Under the pieces are notes generated by a model. The model saw only the letters and a program-made list of their open reading frames with translations. It ran no database searches and was not told where the DNA came from. Both the position numbers and the translations under genes were made by a program. From Klebsiella electrica (GTDB lineage: Bacteria; Pseudomonadota; Gammaproteobacteria; Enterobacterales; Enterobacteriaceae): a stretch of DNA of 64,000 nucleotides. Location: the NCBI RefSeq assembly GCF_006711645.1, contig NZ_CP041247.1, positions 558,001 through 622,000 of the forward strand. The letters are read 5' to 3'. Shown piece after piece: positions 17,645-26,932 of this stretch (its first letter is position 1; each line of letters starts with the position of its first letter).

Positions 17645-18346
17645 TTACACCGGTAAATCTATCAGTAAAGCGCGCAACGGCGTGTCGGCAACGAGGGTAA
17701 TGTTAGCTTCGTCACGAATAAACGCTCCGTCACCGCAGGTCAGGGCCTGTTTTTCTTCTTCATCGGCGACCGCATGCACCGTTCCATGGATCGATTGCAG
17801 GTAGGCGCGCGGTCCGTGGAGCCGGACATCAACCTGTTCGCCTTTGGCGAGATCGAGATGGTGGATCCACACCTGCTGACGCAGCTGTAAACTGTTTTGC
17901 GCGCCGTCAGGCGACGCGAGCAGCTGTTGCCCGCTACCGGCGATAGCCATTTTCTGCACCAGCGGATTTTCTCGCTGCGGGCAGGCATCCAGCCACAGCT
18001 GCATCCGCGTCAGCGAACCGTCTTTACTCAGATTGTGCTCGCTGTAACTCACCCCAGGCTGAGTGGATATCAGCAGCGCTTCACCGGCCTTTGCCTGCAC
18101 ATGGTTGCCGTCACTGTCACGATATTCCGCTTCCCCTTCCAGAATCAGGTTCAGGATATCGACTTTCGGGTAGGTACGCGGTTGAAACGACGCGCCGGGT
18201 GCCAGAACTTCCTGGTTGAGGACGCGTAAAGACGCGTAGCCTAACAGTTTAGGGTCAAAGTAGTGTCCGAAGGAAAAGGTGTAGCGGGCCTGCAGCCAGC
18301 CGAAATCTGCTTGTCCGCATTGTTTGGCTGTTCGGGTAGTAATCAT
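17645..18346 (-). CDS. yhaK: YhaK pirin-like bicupin
   Basis: 233 residues of the pirin family, the same length as E. coli YhaK. The N-terminal cupin carries FSFGHYFDPKLLGYASLRVL and PKVDILNLILEGEAEYRDSDG. The C-terminal half carries HHLDLAKGEQVDVRLHGPRA. E. coli YhaK is a cytosolic bicupin reported to be redox-sensitive, and its expression is linked to the neighbouring regulator YhaJ. It diverges from yhaJ across a 104-base promoter region. No enzymatic activity is established. Confidence 0.93.
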   Translation of the reverse strand: MITTRTAKQCGQADFGWLQARYTFSFGHYFDPKLLGYASLRVLNQEVLAPGASFQPRTYPKVDILNLILEGEAEYRDSDGNHVQAKAGEALLISTQPGVSYSEHNLSKDGSLTRMQLWLDACPQRENPLVQKMAIAGSGQQLLASPDGAQNSLQLRQQVWIHHLDLAKGEQVDVRLHGPRAYLQSIHGTVHAVADEEEKQALTCGDGAFIRDEANITLVADTPLRALLIDLPV

Positions 18347-18450
18347 TTTCTTGACCTCTCTTTACACTAAATCAATGGTAAAGGTATGGACGCTGTATTG
18401 TTAGCCAGATATTCTGCCCGGTATATTCAAATTTCCTGAATGAGAGTGCT

Positions 18451-19347
18451 ATGGCCAGAGAGAGAGCATTAACGCTGGAAGCGTTACGCGTAATGGACGC
18501 TATCGACAGGCGCGGGAGCTTTGCTGCTGCGGCTGATGAACTCGGACGAGTGCCCTCTGCCCTCAGCTACACCATGCAAAAGCTGGAAGAGGAGCTGGAT
18601 GTGGTGCTGTTTGACCGCTCAGGACATCGGACAAAATTCACCAACGTTGGGCGGATGTTACTGGAACGCGGGCGCGTGTTGCTGGAAGCGGCCGATAAAC
18701 TCACCACCGATGCCGAAGCGCTTTCGCGCGGCTGGGAAACGCATCTGACCATCGTGACCGAAGCCCTGGTTCCGACCCTGGACTTTTTTCCGCTGATTGA
18801 GAAGCTGGCAACCAAATCAAATACCCAGCTGTCGGTGCTTACCGAAGTGCTGGCCGGCGCATGGGAGCGGCTGGAACAGGGGCGCGCGGATATCGTGGTC
18901 GCCCCGGACATGCATTTTCGTTCCTCATCGGAGATTAACTCTCGCAAACTCTATTCGGTGCTGAACGTCTATGTCGCTGCGCCGGATCACCCCATTCACC
19001 AGGAGCCGGAGCCGCTTTCCGAGGTGACGCGGGTAAAATATCGCGGCGTGGCGGTGGCCGATACCGCCCGCGAGCGTCCGGTTCTGACGGTACAGCTGCT
19101 CGACAAACAGCCGCGCTTGACGGTCAGTACCATTGAAGATAAACGTCAGGCTCTGCTGGCAGGGCTGGGGGTGGCGACGATGCCCTATCCGCTGGTCGAG
19201 AAAGACATCGCCGAAGGGCGCTTACGGGTTGTCAGCCCGGAATATACCAATGAAATCGACATCATTATGGCGTGGCGCCGCGACAGCATGGGCGAAGCGA
19301 AGTCATGGTGTCTGCGCGAGATCCCTAAGCTGTTTGCCGGGAAATAA
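18451..19347 (+). CDS. yhaJ: LysR-type regulator YhaJ
   Basis: 298 residues. The N-terminal winged HTH is LEALRVMDAIDRRGSFAAAADELGRVPSALSYTMQKLE, and an effector-binding domain follows from about residue 90. In E. coli YhaJ activates yqjF and yhaK and senses aromatic/quinone breakdown products; the yqjF response is used in nitroaromatic biosensors. The same two target genes flank it here, so the circuit is likely conserved. The start follows the GAATGAGAGTGCT leader; the Shine-Dalgarno sequence is weak. Confidence 0.94.
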   Translation: MARERALTLEALRVMDAIDRRGSFAAAADELGRVPSALSYTMQKLEEELDVVLFDRSGHRTKFTNVGRMLLERGRVLLEAADKLTTDAEALSRGWETHLTIVTEALVPTLDFFPLIEKLATKSNTQLSVLTEVLAGAWERLEQGRADIVVAPDMHFRSSSEINSRKLYSVLNVYVAAPDHPIHQEPEPLSEVTRVKYRGVAVADTARERPVLTVQLLDKQPRLTVSTIEDKRQALLAGLGVATMPYPLVEKDIAEGRLRVVSPEYTNEIDIIMAWRRDSMGEAKSWCLREIPKLFAGK

Positions 19348-19385
19348 ATCCGCTATGCGCTCCTTCCGCGGGAGGAGCGCATCTT

Positions 19386-19754
19386 TCACGATGACAGGGG
19401 TTTGGGATCCGGCCCGAAACGGTTGTTGCCGGGCGTACCGTTCTGGCAATTGAAGAGCAGGATGATAAGCCAGCCAATAACCGGAATCAGCAGCAGCAAC
19501 AGCCACCACGCCGAGCGATCCGTATCGTGTAAACGGCGAAACTGCACCGCCCACCATGGTAAAAAGACCAGCACGCCATAAATCGTCGTCAGGATGCCTT
19601 CACCTCCTGCGCGTTGCCATCCCAGCATTTTATCGATGATGCTCAGTACGCCGGTCAGGATGATGTTGACCAGAATAAACATCCAGTACTCTTTGCGGCG
19701 TGCGCGGCCGCCAAATCCAATATAGTTTCTCAGTACTTTTAAATACCAGTCCAT
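19386..19754 (-). CDS. yhaH: DUF805 inner-membrane protein YhaH
   Basis: A 122-residue membrane protein with the DUF805 signature MDWYLKVLRNYIGFGGRARR at the start, FRRLHDTDRSAWW in the middle and NRFGPDP at the end. It has three or four hydrophobic helices. ATG 19754 was chosen; the frame extends eight codons upstream without support. Function is unknown. E. coli has a tandem pair yhaH-yhaI here; only one copy is present, and it matches YhaH better. Confidence 0.9.
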   Translation of the reverse strand: MDWYLKVLRNYIGFGGRARRKEYWMFILVNIILTGVLSIIDKMLGWQRAGGEGILTTIYGVLVFLPWWAVQFRRLHDTDRSAWWLLLLLIPVIGWLIILLFNCQNGTPGNNRFGPDPKPLSS

Positions 19755-19881
19755 TTTTACGCCTCGGTTAACGGTCAATCACTTGTTTTTAAAGCGATCG
19801 CAATAAGAATAGACGTGAATAGCTGGCGGGTAAATATTCAGGATCTGAAAATATCGGGCGCCGGGAATGGCGCCCGGCAGG

Positions 19882-20868
19882 TTAGCGGAACAGACGATCC
19901 CGGCCGTGCGGCTCGCTGAGATCCTGATGAGGTCCGACGGAGATAATCCCGGTTGGGTTTATCGTTTTATGGCTGCGATAGTAGTGGTTGCGGATGTGGG
20001 GAAAACTCACTGTTTCCGCAATGCCCGGTATCTGGTAGATATCACGCAGGAAACCATACAGATTGGGGTAATCGCTGATACGGTGTTTGTCGCACTTAAA
20101 GTGGGTCACGTAGACCGGGTCGAAACGCACGAGGGTAGTCCACAGACGAATATCGGCTTCGGTCAACTGGCTGCCTGTCAGATAGCGATGCTGGCCCAGA
20201 ATCTGCTCCAGGCGCTCCAGCGAGGTGAACACGGCATCGACCGCTTCATCATAGGCCTGCTGGCTGGTGGCGAACCCGGCTTTATAGACGCCGTTATTGA
20301 CGTTGTCGTAGATCCAACCGTTAAGCGCATCGATCTCTTCGCGCAGCGCGGGCGGGTAGTAATCGCCGGCGGTGGCGCCGAGGCCGTCAAAGGCGGTGTT
20401 GAACATGCGGATGATTTCAGCCGACTCATTACTGACGATCGTATGCTGCTTTTTATCCCACAGCACCGGCACCGTGACGCGTCCGGTGTAGTGCGGATCG
20501 GCGTGCAGGTAGAGCTGATAGAGGAATTCATGTTGATACAGCGTATCGCCGGTCGCCTCGGGAAAATCGTCGTCGAAAGTCCAGCCGTTTTCCAGCATCA
20601 GGGGGTGTACTACCGAGACGGAAAGGAAAGGATCCAGGCCTTTGAGCTTGCGCAGAATTAACGTGCGGTGCGCCCACGGGCAGGCGAGGGATACGTACAG
20701 ATGATAGCGATCTTTTTCTGCGGCAAAGCCGCCGTCGCCGGAAGGGCCCGGTGCGCCATCGGCAGTCAGCCAGTTACGGAAGGCTGAAACGGAACGCTTG
20801 AAACGCCCTCCGGTGGATTTGGTGTCGTACCAGGTATCGTGCCAGACGCCGTCAATTAATTGTCCCAT
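19882..20868 (-). CDS. yqjG: Glutathionyl-hydroquinone reductase
   Basis: 328 residues of the Xi-class glutathione transferase family. The catalytic Cys63 is in LACPWAHRTL, and the N-terminal thioredoxin fold is followed by an all-helical C-terminal domain with TEADIRLWTTLVRFDPVYVTHFKC. It reduces glutathionyl-(hydro)quinones in the cytosol. It lies downstream of yqjF on the same strand, with a strong terminator hairpin between them. Both belong to the quinone-related YhaJ neighbourhood. Confidence 0.95.
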   Translation of the reverse strand: MGQLIDGVWHDTWYDTKSTGGRFKRSVSAFRNWLTADGAPGPSGDGGFAAEKDRYHLYVSLACPWAHRTLILRKLKGLDPFLSVSVVHPLMLENGWTFDDDFPEATGDTLYQHEFLYQLYLHADPHYTGRVTVPVLWDKKQHTIVSNESAEIIRMFNTAFDGLGATAGDYYPPALREEIDALNGWIYDNVNNGVYKAGFATSQQAYDEAVDAVFTSLERLEQILGQHRYLTGSQLTEADIRLWTTLVRFDPVYVTHFKCDKHRISDYPNLYGFLRDIYQIPGIAETVSFPHIRNHYYRSHKTINPTGIISVGPHQDLSEPHGRDRLFR

Positions 20869-20895
20869 TTTTTCCTCCTTCAGGCTTCAGATAGC

Positions 20896-20924
20896 AAAAG
20901 CGAGGAGATATCTCCTCGCTTTGT
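20896..20924 (-). terminator. Terminator between yqjF and yqjG
   Basis: The near-perfect palindrome AGCGAGGAGATATCTCCTCGCT is followed on the minus strand by TTTTGC. It should end much of the yqjF transcript before yqjG. Confidence 0.8.
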
Positions 20925-20945
20925 TCTTCACTCAGTATAGTGCGC

Positions 20946-21338
20946 TTACCACTTTTTATTCAGCACGCGGTCGATGCTGAATGCGCCTGGACCGGTAATG
21001 GCCAGCAGCAGGAAACCGCCTGCGATGGTCAGGTTTTTCATGAACATCAGTGAGTTCACGCCTTCAGCAAAGTTGCTGTGAAACAGGAACGCGGTCAGCA
21101 GGGTGAAGCCTGCGGTGAACAGCGCGGTGGTACGCGTCAGGAAACCGAACAGAATCGCCAGACCGCCGCCGAACTCCAGCAGAATGGTTAACGGCAGTAA
21201 TGCGCCCGGTACGCCCATGGCTTCCATATATTGTTGAGTACCCGCATAACCGGTGATTTTTCCCCAACCTGCGGTGATAAACAGGATTGGCATCAGAATG
21301 CGTGCTACCAGTACACCAACATCTTCTAATTTTTTCAT
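20946..21338 (-). CDS. yqjF: DoxX-family membrane protein YqjF
   Basis: A 130-residue DoxX/quinol-oxidase-subunit-like protein with four predicted membrane helices (ARILMPILFITAGWGKITG, LTILLEFGGGLAILFGFL, LFTAGFTLLTAFLF and LTIAGGFLLLAI). The exact role is unknown. In E. coli yqjF is strongly induced by 2,4-dinitrotoluene products through YhaJ. The 297-base region upstream (21339-21635) carries its promoter. Candidate minus-strand elements there are TTGCTA and TACTAT, near 21455 and 21430. No gene is seen in that gap. Confidence 0.93.
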   Translation of the reverse strand: MKKLEDVGVLVARILMPILFITAGWGKITGYAGTQQYMEAMGVPGALLPLTILLEFGGGLAILFGFLTRTTALFTAGFTLLTAFLFHSNFAEGVNSLMFMKNLTIAGGFLLLAITGPGAFSIDRVLNKKW

Positions 21339-21635
21339 TTCTTACTCCAGAAAACCCAAAGGGCGGCGATTTTGTTTTTTGGTGCAATCCTGCGTAGTTA
21401 CGCGGGTTTGCTGTCGATGGAGAGAATAGTAGCGAGGCTCGAAAAGAATTGTTAGCAAGGAAAACTGTAGATCTTCATCAAAGATTCTGAGTGATTGCGA
21501 GCGGCAGACAGCGGTAACCTGGGCAATGAGCAGGGATGACCGCCGTCGCCGGCGGTCGCCGTGGCGATGAAGAGCCGCGTCATGCACGGAGGCATTTACG
21601 CCGCGGAACAAAGAAAGTAGGGGACGGGAAGAGGT

Positions 21636-21932
21636 TTAGAGGGATGATGTCTGGCGCAGCAGGCGTTTTGCCATGCGCCAGGTGCTCCAGAGACCGAAGC
21701 CGCGTTTAGTCCAGCGCAGTAAAAAGCGCGGATGACGAACGGACCAGACGGCCATCAGACCACTGCCGACCACCGCCCAGGAGCGCAGGTGCTGGAAGGT
21801 TTGCCAGCCGCGGTCTAACGGGGCGGTCGCGTCAAGCCAGTCGCGGCGGCTGGCGATTAAATCCAGCCGCTGCTGTTGGATCTCGCGCAACAGCAGCGCT
21901 TTGCGCTGCTCGCGTTGCTGTTTACTGCTCAT
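21636..21932 (-). CDS. yqjK: YqjK family protein
   Basis: 98 residues: a basic, Gln/Arg-rich N-terminus (SSKQQREQRKALLLREIQQQ) and one hydrophobic segment around residue 55 (SWAVVGSGLMAVWSV). It matches E. coli YqjK, of unknown function. Its start overlaps the yqjE stop by four bases (ATGA), so it is co-translated with yqjE. Confidence 0.9.
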   Translation of the reverse strand: MSSKQQREQRKALLLREIQQQRLDLIASRRDWLDATAPLDRGWQTFQHLRSWAVVGSGLMAVWSVRHPRFLLRWTKRGFGLWSTWRMAKRLLRQTSSL

Positions 21933-22327
21933 CGGCGTTCTTCCTCCAGCAGCGCGCGGTCTTCCGCCAGCTCTTTGCGCGTCAAGCGCAGGAAAGTCGA
22001 ACGGCGGGCTTTACGCAGCGTCCAGATGCCGCCAGTTAATGCGCTGAGAAGCAGAACGGCGGTGGTCGCAATCATCACATACAGCCGATACTGGGGATCG
22101 ATGGCCCAGATTATCAGAACCAGCAGGCTCATCAGGCCAAAGGCGGCAAACAGCAGCGTCAGCCCCAGCATCAAAAACAGCTGGAAGAGGTTCGCCTTCT
22201 CTTCTTCCAGCTCCACGACCACCAGGCGCAGGCGCGTTTCCACCATTTCAACCAGCAGCGTCATGATCCGCTGGCCAATACCGAAAACGCTCTTGCCCGG
22301 TCCCTGCGTGTATTGAGAATCCGCCAT
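21929..22327 (-). CDS. yqjE: YqjE, holin-like inner-membrane protein
   Basis: A 132-residue protein with two adjacent transmembrane helices (LFLMLGLTLLFAAFGLMSLL and YVMIATTAVLLLSALTGGIW) and amphipathic flanks with GQRIMTLLVEMVETRLRLVV. It belongs to the YqjE/phage-holin-like family. Start ATG 22327 (MADSQYTQGPGKS) matches E. coli; the frame continues upstream into yqjD without support. Member of yqjC-D-E-K. Confidence 0.9.
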   Translation of the reverse strand: MADSQYTQGPGKSVFGIGQRIMTLLVEMVETRLRLVVVELEEEKANLFQLFLMLGLTLLFAAFGLMSLLVLIIWAIDPQYRLYVMIATTAVLLLSALTGGIWTLRKARRSTFLRLTRKELAEDRALLEEERR

Positions 22328-22329
22328 AA

Positions 22330-22635
22330 TTAACGACGCGTCAGCAGGACACCCAGCACCAGCCCGACGGCTGCGCCAATACCTACACCGGTCCACGGAT
22401 TTTCGCGGACGTACTCGTCGGCGCGGGCGGCGGTTTCACGCGTTTGTCGGACGATGGCATCGCTGGTTTCACCCAAACGGACGCGGCTTTCCTTCAGCGC
22501 GCTTTCTGCCTTGCTACGCAGTTTGCCAATCTCTTCTTTTGACTTATCCGTGGAGGAGTTCAGCACTTCTTCCAGGGTATCAGCCAGAGTCTTCAGTTCT
22601 GCACGCAGATCGTCTGCAACGTTGTCTTTAGGCAT
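22330..22635 (-). CDS. yqjD: Ribosome-associated membrane-anchored protein YqjD
   Basis: 101 residues of the ElaB/YgaM/YqjD family. A long charged helix (DDLRAELKTLADTLEEVLNS) ends in the family signature ENPWTGVGIGAAVGLVLGV and an Arg-Arg tail that anchors it in the inner membrane. E. coli YqjD binds 70S/100S ribosomes in stationary phase and is RpoS-controlled. Two bases separate its stop from the yqjE start. Confidence 0.93.
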   Translation of the reverse strand: MPKDNVADDLRAELKTLADTLEEVLNSSTDKSKEEIGKLRSKAESALKESRVRLGETSDAIVRQTRETAARADEYVRENPWTGVGIGAAVGLVLGVLLTRR

Positions 22636-22679
22636 CTTTCTCTCCTGTAGAGTGGGTCCATAACGTAAAAAGTAACTAA

Positions 22680-23048
22680 CTAGTAATCACGCGACTCGAG
22701 CGTTTTCAGCTCTTGCTGCGCTTCATCAAGTTTGTGCTGGCGCTTGCTGATTTTATCCGCATCACCTTTTTTCCGGGCTTCCTTCAGGTCGCGCTGACGT
22801 TCAGCAATCTCTTCACGCTGTCTGGCGATTTTTTGCTGATGAGCGGCTCTGAGCTGGCTGTCGCTGCAGTTTGCTTTGACCTGGCTGAGTGCCTTATTCA
22901 GGCCATCGATACGGCTCTGATTGTGGTGTTTTTCAGCGTAGCTAATCTCACGCTTAATATCCTGCTCTTTTTCCTGACAGGGAGTGTTGGCAAAGGCGCT
23001 GGCGCTAAGCGAACCCAGGACCAGCAGCAGAGCTATGCGGTATTTCAT
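22680..23048 (-). CDS. yqjC: Periplasmic DUF1090 protein YqjC
   Basis: 122 residues with a cleavable signal peptide (MKYRIALLLVLGSLSASAFA, cut before NTP). A charged coiled-coil rich in Lys/Glu/Gln follows (AAHQQKIARQREEIAERQRD). Two cysteines (CQEKEQDI and NCSDSQLR) may form a disulfide. ATG 23048 was chosen for the signal peptide and the E. coli length. It heads the yqjCDEK run. Function is unknown. Confidence 0.92.
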   Translation of the reverse strand: MKYRIALLLVLGSLSASAFANTPCQEKEQDIKREISYAEKHHNQSRIDGLNKALSQVKANCSDSQLRAAHQQKIARQREEIAERQRDLKEARKKGDADKISKRQHKLDEAQQELKTLESRDY

Positions 23049-23197
23049 GAATGCTACCTTCCATTGTGTGAGGGCATACCGGGAGATATGCCCGATCCAG
23101 TCGATAAACGTCAGCCCGGCGGCTCCCGCAGTCTTAAGCATAGTAAGTAAAACGAGAAACCACCAAACTGCGTGAAAATATTCAGAATTTTGGCTGG

Positions 23198-23581
23198 TTA
23201 TCCAAATCTGTGTGGCGCATCGCGCAGACGGGAGAGCCATGCTGTCGGCGTATTCTCGTCCTCCAGCAAAGCAATAATATAACCATGTGGCAGGGCGCGG
23301 CCCAACACTTCTTTTGCGGCGATGCCCTGGGCGTTGGAATCAAATTTAATCAACAGGCCGTCTTCTTGCGGAGTGATACTTTTAAAACGAATCCCGTTGG
23401 CGTCAAGATGATGCCAGACGGAAAAACCGTCAGGTATGCTAACGCTCCGGGAGACAGGGTGGATAGTCAGGGTTGATTCCTGTTGCTGCGCCGCCAGCCA
23501 TAGCCAGATCAGCGCGCACAAAAAAACAGAACCGCCCAGCAGCCAGCTAATCCGGTATCGGGAGAGGCTTTTTATGGCCAT
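23198..23581 (-). CDS. mzrA: EnvZ/OmpR modulator MzrA
   Basis: 127 residues, formerly YqjB: a short cytoplasmic tail, one transmembrane helix (ISWLLGGSVFLCALIWLWLA) and a periplasmic domain (FSVWHHLDANGIRFKSITP, LPHGYIIALLEDE). In E. coli MzrA binds EnvZ and links the Cpx and OmpR systems. I chose the second of two tandem ATG codons (23581), with GGAG at proper spacing and the E. coli length. The upstream ATG 23584 overlaps the yqjA stop. The two genes are translationally coupled. Confidence 0.92.
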   Translation of the reverse strand: MAIKSLSRYRISWLLGGSVFLCALIWLWLAAQQQESTLTIHPVSRSVSIPDGFSVWHHLDANGIRFKSITPQEDGLLIKFDSNAQGIAAKEVLGRALPHGYIIALLEDENTPTAWLSRLRDAPHRFG

Positions 23582-23583
23582 CA

Positions 23584-24246
23584 TCAGCTCCGGCTTCTGT
23601 ATTTTTTCTTCCACAGGACCACTAACGAGCCGATTAAGCCAAATACCAGCAGCACGACCGGCAGCAGCATCAGGCAGGACATCAGCTGATCCTCATATTT
23701 GAGGAACACCGGGGTTTTACCCAGCAGGTAACCCAGGGAAGTCAGAATCAGAACCCACAGCAGACCGCTCATCCAGTTAAAGAACTGGAAGCGGGCATTG
23801 CTCAGACCTGAAAGTCCGGCAATAGTCGGCAGCAGCGTACGAACGAAAGCGATAAAACGGCCCATCAACAGGGCGGAGAGCCCGTGTTTATGAAACAGGT
23901 GATGCGCGCGCTGGTGGTAGTGGGAGGGCAAATGTGAAAGCCAGTTTTGCACAATCCGCGTATTGCCGAGCCAGCGGCCCTGAATATAGCTGAGCCAACA
24001 CCCCAGGCTGGCTGCCGTCGTCAGCAGAAGCAGGGTTTCCGGAAAACCCATTGCGCCTTTAGCTATCAGAACGCCGACCAGCACCAGCAGGCTGTCGCCG
24101 GGTAAAAAGGCGGCGGGAAGCAGGCCGTTTTCAAGGAATAAAATCATAAATAAGGCAAAATAAAGCATGCCAATCATGGAGGGATTCGCGAGGGTCTCGT
24201 AGTCCTGGCTCCATAAAGCATTCAACAATTGGGTTAATAGTTCCAT
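23584..24246 (-). CDS. yqjA: DedA-family membrane protein YqjA
   Basis: 220 residues. Typical DedA features are the acidic segment [20 protein letters not shown] (conserved Glu and Asp) and [20 protein letters not shown] with the essential arginines. Five or six membrane segments are visible. DedA proteins support proton-motive-force balance and undecaprenyl-phosphate recycling; YqjA is needed for alkaline tolerance in E. coli and is Cpx-regulated. It is the first gene of yqjA-mzrA. The 336-base region upstream (24247-24582) holds its promoter and the end of the exuR unit; no gene is supported there. Confidence 0.93.
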   Translation of the reverse strand: MELLTQLLNALWSQDYETLANPSMIGMLYFALFMILFLENGLLPAAFLPGDSLLVLVGVLIAKGAMGFPETLLLLTTAASLGCWLSYIQGRWLGNTRIVQNWLSHLPSHYHQRAHHLFHKHGLSALLMGRFIAFVRTLLPTIAGLSGLSNARFQFFNWMSGLLWVLILTSLGYLLGKTPVFLKYEDQLMSCLMLLPVVLLVFGLIGSLVVLWKKKYRSRS

Positions 24247-24582
24247 TCACGATTCCTGGTACAGCGGTTAACGTTATGCCTGAACGCAGTGTGTATAGCG
24301 ATATAGATTCTTATTCGATTAGGGTCGCTGTCGGTGCGTTCTGAACGGTTCCCTGTTAAAAGTGAAATCAGCGCAAGCTCGCTTCAGAACGTCAAAATGC
24401 ATCTAATTGTAACAAATGCACTGAGTTTACGTCAGAAAAATTGCAGTCAGATGCGGGTTGATTTTGCTGATTGCGGCGGCGGGTGGCGAGTGTCTTTACA
24501 CAGGCTGACACTATAGATGTTTGCTTACCCTGGCGGGGTTGCGGGCAGGCGCTGGCCGCCTGCCTGAAATGAAGATAACCGC

Positions 24583-25359
24583 TTATTTTGCGCCGTTGGC
24601 GGCGGTATCGAGGTGAACGACCGGATTTTCTGCAAACAAATAGCGGTCGGCATTGAATTCAAAATCGTCGCTGGTTTCGTTGAACAACATCAGCTTAGTG
24701 TTCTCCAGGTGCTGCCACATGGCCAGTTTCGCCGCGTGCGGATCTTTGCGAATCAGCGCCTTCAGAATTTGGTCATGATCGTCGCACCAGTTATCCACCG
24801 TGCGCAGGTCGATATGGTCATGGAGCTTTTTCCAGTACGGGTTATGCACGCGCTGGGTCCACATTTTTTCAACAATAGCGGCTAATGCCGTATTTTGCGT
24901 CGCCAGGGCCACCTGGACGTGAAACTGGAGATCCCATTCCGAATCGCGGAAACATTTCTCTTTACGCGCCTTCTCCTGAATCTCCATCAGCTTCATGATG
25001 TCCTGCTTGGTCACCTGGGTGGCGGCGAATTCGGCAATATTGCTTTCAATCAGCTGACGCGCCTGCAGCAGCTCAAAGGGACCGTAGCTGGCGAACTCCA
25101 GGGTTTCATCAACCGCCTGCTGATGCTTCGGATGGTTGGAGATGACGTGGATGCCGGAGCCCTTGCGCACCTCCACATAGCCTTCCACTTCCAGCATGAT
25201 AATGGCTTCGCGAACCACGGTGCGGCTGACGCTCTTTTCATCGGCGATAAAACGCTCTGCAGGCAGCTTATCGCCCACAAGGTAGACACCTTGTTCAATG
25301 CGCGCCTTCAGCTCGGCAGCAAGCTGCTGATACAAACGACGCGGTTCTGTGATTTCCAT
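24583..25359 (-). CDS. exuR: GntR-family hexuronate repressor ExuR
   Basis: 258 residues of the FadR subgroup. The N-terminal winged helix is [20 protein letters not shown] ... [24 protein letters not shown]. The helical ligand domain carries [17 protein letters not shown] and [18 protein letters not shown] with metal-binding histidines. It represses exuT and uxaCA until fructuronate/galacturonate appears. ATG 25359 was chosen: GGGAG lies upstream and it matches E. coli; a GTG two codons earlier is less well placed. It lies downstream of exuT after a terminator and has its own operator-like site. Confidence 0.96.
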   Translation of the reverse strand: MEITEPRRLYQQLAAELKARIEQGVYLVGDKLPAERFIADEKSVSRTVVREAIIMLEVEGYVEVRKGSGIHVISNHPKHQQAVDETLEFASYGPFELLQARQLIESNIAEFAATQVTKQDIMKLMEIQEKARKEKCFRDSEWDLQFHVQVALATQNTALAAIVEKMWTQRVHNPYWKKLHDHIDLRTVDNWCDDHDQILKALIRKDPHAAKLAMWQHLENTKLMLFNETSDDFEFNADRYLFAENPVVHLDTAANGAK

Positions 25360-25388
25360 ATTCACTCCCGGAAGATGGCGACAATATT

Positions 25389-25408
25389 GGATTTGTTATA
25401 CCACTTTT
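25389..25408 (-). promoter_or_regulatory. ExuR-like operator upstream of exuR
   Basis: On the minus strand AAAAGTGGTATAACAAATCC resembles the ExuR/UxuR dyad (AAATTGGTATACCAATTT). It lies about 30 bases before the exuR start, consistent with autoregulation. Confidence 0.5.
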
Positions 25409-25435
25409 ACCCGCATCTCACCACATTAAGGCATG

Positions 25436-25460
25436 AAAAAGCCGCCTTCGAAGAGGCGGC
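25436..25460 (-). terminator. exuT terminator
   Basis: GCCGCCT and AGGCGGC form a 7-bp stem with a 6-base loop. It is followed on the minus strand by TTTTTC, just after the exuT stop. Confidence 0.85.
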
Positions 25461-25488
25461 CTGGTCAACTTTTCTCACTATATCAGGG

Positions 25489-26790
25489 CTAGTTTTGCGT
25501 CGCCGGCTTAGTCGTTTTGAGCGGTGGGGCGTCGTCATCGGCCGACTTGTTCTTCAGAACGGTCCAGATGACAAGGGCGCCCAGCAGATCGAAGACCGCC
25601 AGTACGGCGAACAGCGGGCTGAAACCGATGGTATCCGCCAGAGCGCCAACCACCAGGGCGAACATGGTGCTCGCCATCCAGGCCGCCATACCGGTCAGGC
25701 CGTTTGCCGTAGCCACTTCGTTACGGCCAAATACGTCAGAAGAGAGCGTAATCAGCGCTCCGGACAGCGCCTGGTGAGCAAAGCCGCCGACGCACAGCAG
25801 GGCGATAGCCACGAACGGGCTGGTAAACAGGCCGATCATCCCCGGGCCAATCATCAGCAGTGCGCCCATGGTCACGACCATTTTACGCGACACAATCAGG
25901 TTAACCCCAAACCAGCGCTGGAACAGCGGCGGCAGATAGCCACCAACAATGCAGCCCAGGTCGGCAAACAGCATTGGCATCCACGCGAACATGGCGATTT
26001 CTTTCAGGTTAAAACCATAGACTTTAAACATGAACAGCGGGATCCAGGCGTTGAAGGTCCCCCAGGCTGGCTCGGCCAGGAAGCGCGGCAGGGCAATGCC
26101 CCAGAACTGGCGGTTGCGCAGGATCTGCCACGGCGACATTTTCTTGCTGTTGTTGGTCTGGTGCTGTGATTCCTGACCGCCGATGATGTAGTCGCGCTCT
26201 TCGGTGGTTAATTTTTTCTGGTCGCGGGGGTGTTTATAGAAGACCAGCCACGCCATTGCCCAGATAAAGCTTAAGACACCGGAGATAATAAACGCCATCT
26301 GCCAGCTGTGCATTACAATCGCCCAGACCACCAGCGGCGGGGCGATCATCGCGCCGATTGAAGAGCCGACGTTGAAGTAACCCACGGCAATAGAACGTTC
26401 TCTTGCCGGGAACCATTCGGAGCTGGCCTTCAGGCCTGCCGGGATCATCGCCGCTTCCGCTGCGCCGACCGCGCCACGAGCCAGCGCTAATCCGCCCCAA
26501 CTGCCCGCCAGCGCCGTTGAACCACAGAAAACGGCCCACGCGATAGCGAAGAAGGCATAGCCGATCTTCGTGCCCAGTACATCAAGGACGTAGCCCGCCA
26601 CCGGCTGCATGACGGTATAAGCAGCTGAATAGGCTGCGATGATATAGGAATACTGTTGGGTGGAGATGTGTAACTCTTCCATCAGAGTTGGCGCAGCCGC
26701 AGCCACAGTGTTACGTGTCAGGTAACCCAGCACGGTGCCCATTGTCACCAGTGCGATCATGTACCAACGTAACCCTTTAATTTTACGCAT
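25489..26790 (-). CDS. exuT: Hexuronate:H+ symporter ExuT
   Basis: 433 residues of the MFS anion:cation symporter family with 12 membrane helices. It imports galacturonate and glucuronate. N-terminal motifs are GYLTRNTVAAAAPTLMEEL and ARGAVGAAEAAMIPAGLKAS; FGRNEVATANGLTGMAAW lies in the C-terminal half. ATG 26790 (MRKIKGLRWYMIA) follows GAGGTTTTAC. The frame extends four codons upstream without support. It is divergent from uxaCA across a 481-base regulatory region. Confidence 0.95.
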   Translation of the reverse strand: MRKIKGLRWYMIALVTMGTVLGYLTRNTVAAAAPTLMEELHISTQQYSYIIAAYSAAYTVMQPVAGYVLDVLGTKIGYAFFAIAWAVFCGSTALAGSWGGLALARGAVGAAEAAMIPAGLKASSEWFPARERSIAVGYFNVGSSIGAMIAPPLVVWAIVMHSWQMAFIISGVLSFIWAMAWLVFYKHPRDQKKLTTEERDYIIGGQESQHQTNNSKKMSPWQILRNRQFWGIALPRFLAEPAWGTFNAWIPLFMFKVYGFNLKEIAMFAWMPMLFADLGCIVGGYLPPLFQRWFGVNLIVSRKMVVTMGALLMIGPGMIGLFTSPFVAIALLCVGGFAHQALSGALITLSSDVFGRNEVATANGLTGMAAWMASTMFALVVGALADTIGFSPLFAVLAVFDLLGALVIWTVLKNKSADDDAPPLKTTKPATQN

Positions 26791-26932
26791 GTAAAACCTC
26801 ATCGTTTGTTATATCTCCGCAGCGCGTGCGGCCATCTTCAAACCCTGTAGCAGGGTTGAGAAGGAGAAATGGAGGGCCCAGCAGGGAAAACCCATATGGC
26901 CCGAACCTTGCCATTAATTGTTTTGCTCAATT

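Noticed and set aside
21342..21611. 89-codon minus-strand frame upstream of yqjF
   Set aside because: Arg/His-rich translation with no start signal, lying in the yqjF promoter region.
24895..26169. 424-codon plus-strand frame
   Set aside because: Runs antisense through exuR and exuT; both are firmly identified on the minus strand.
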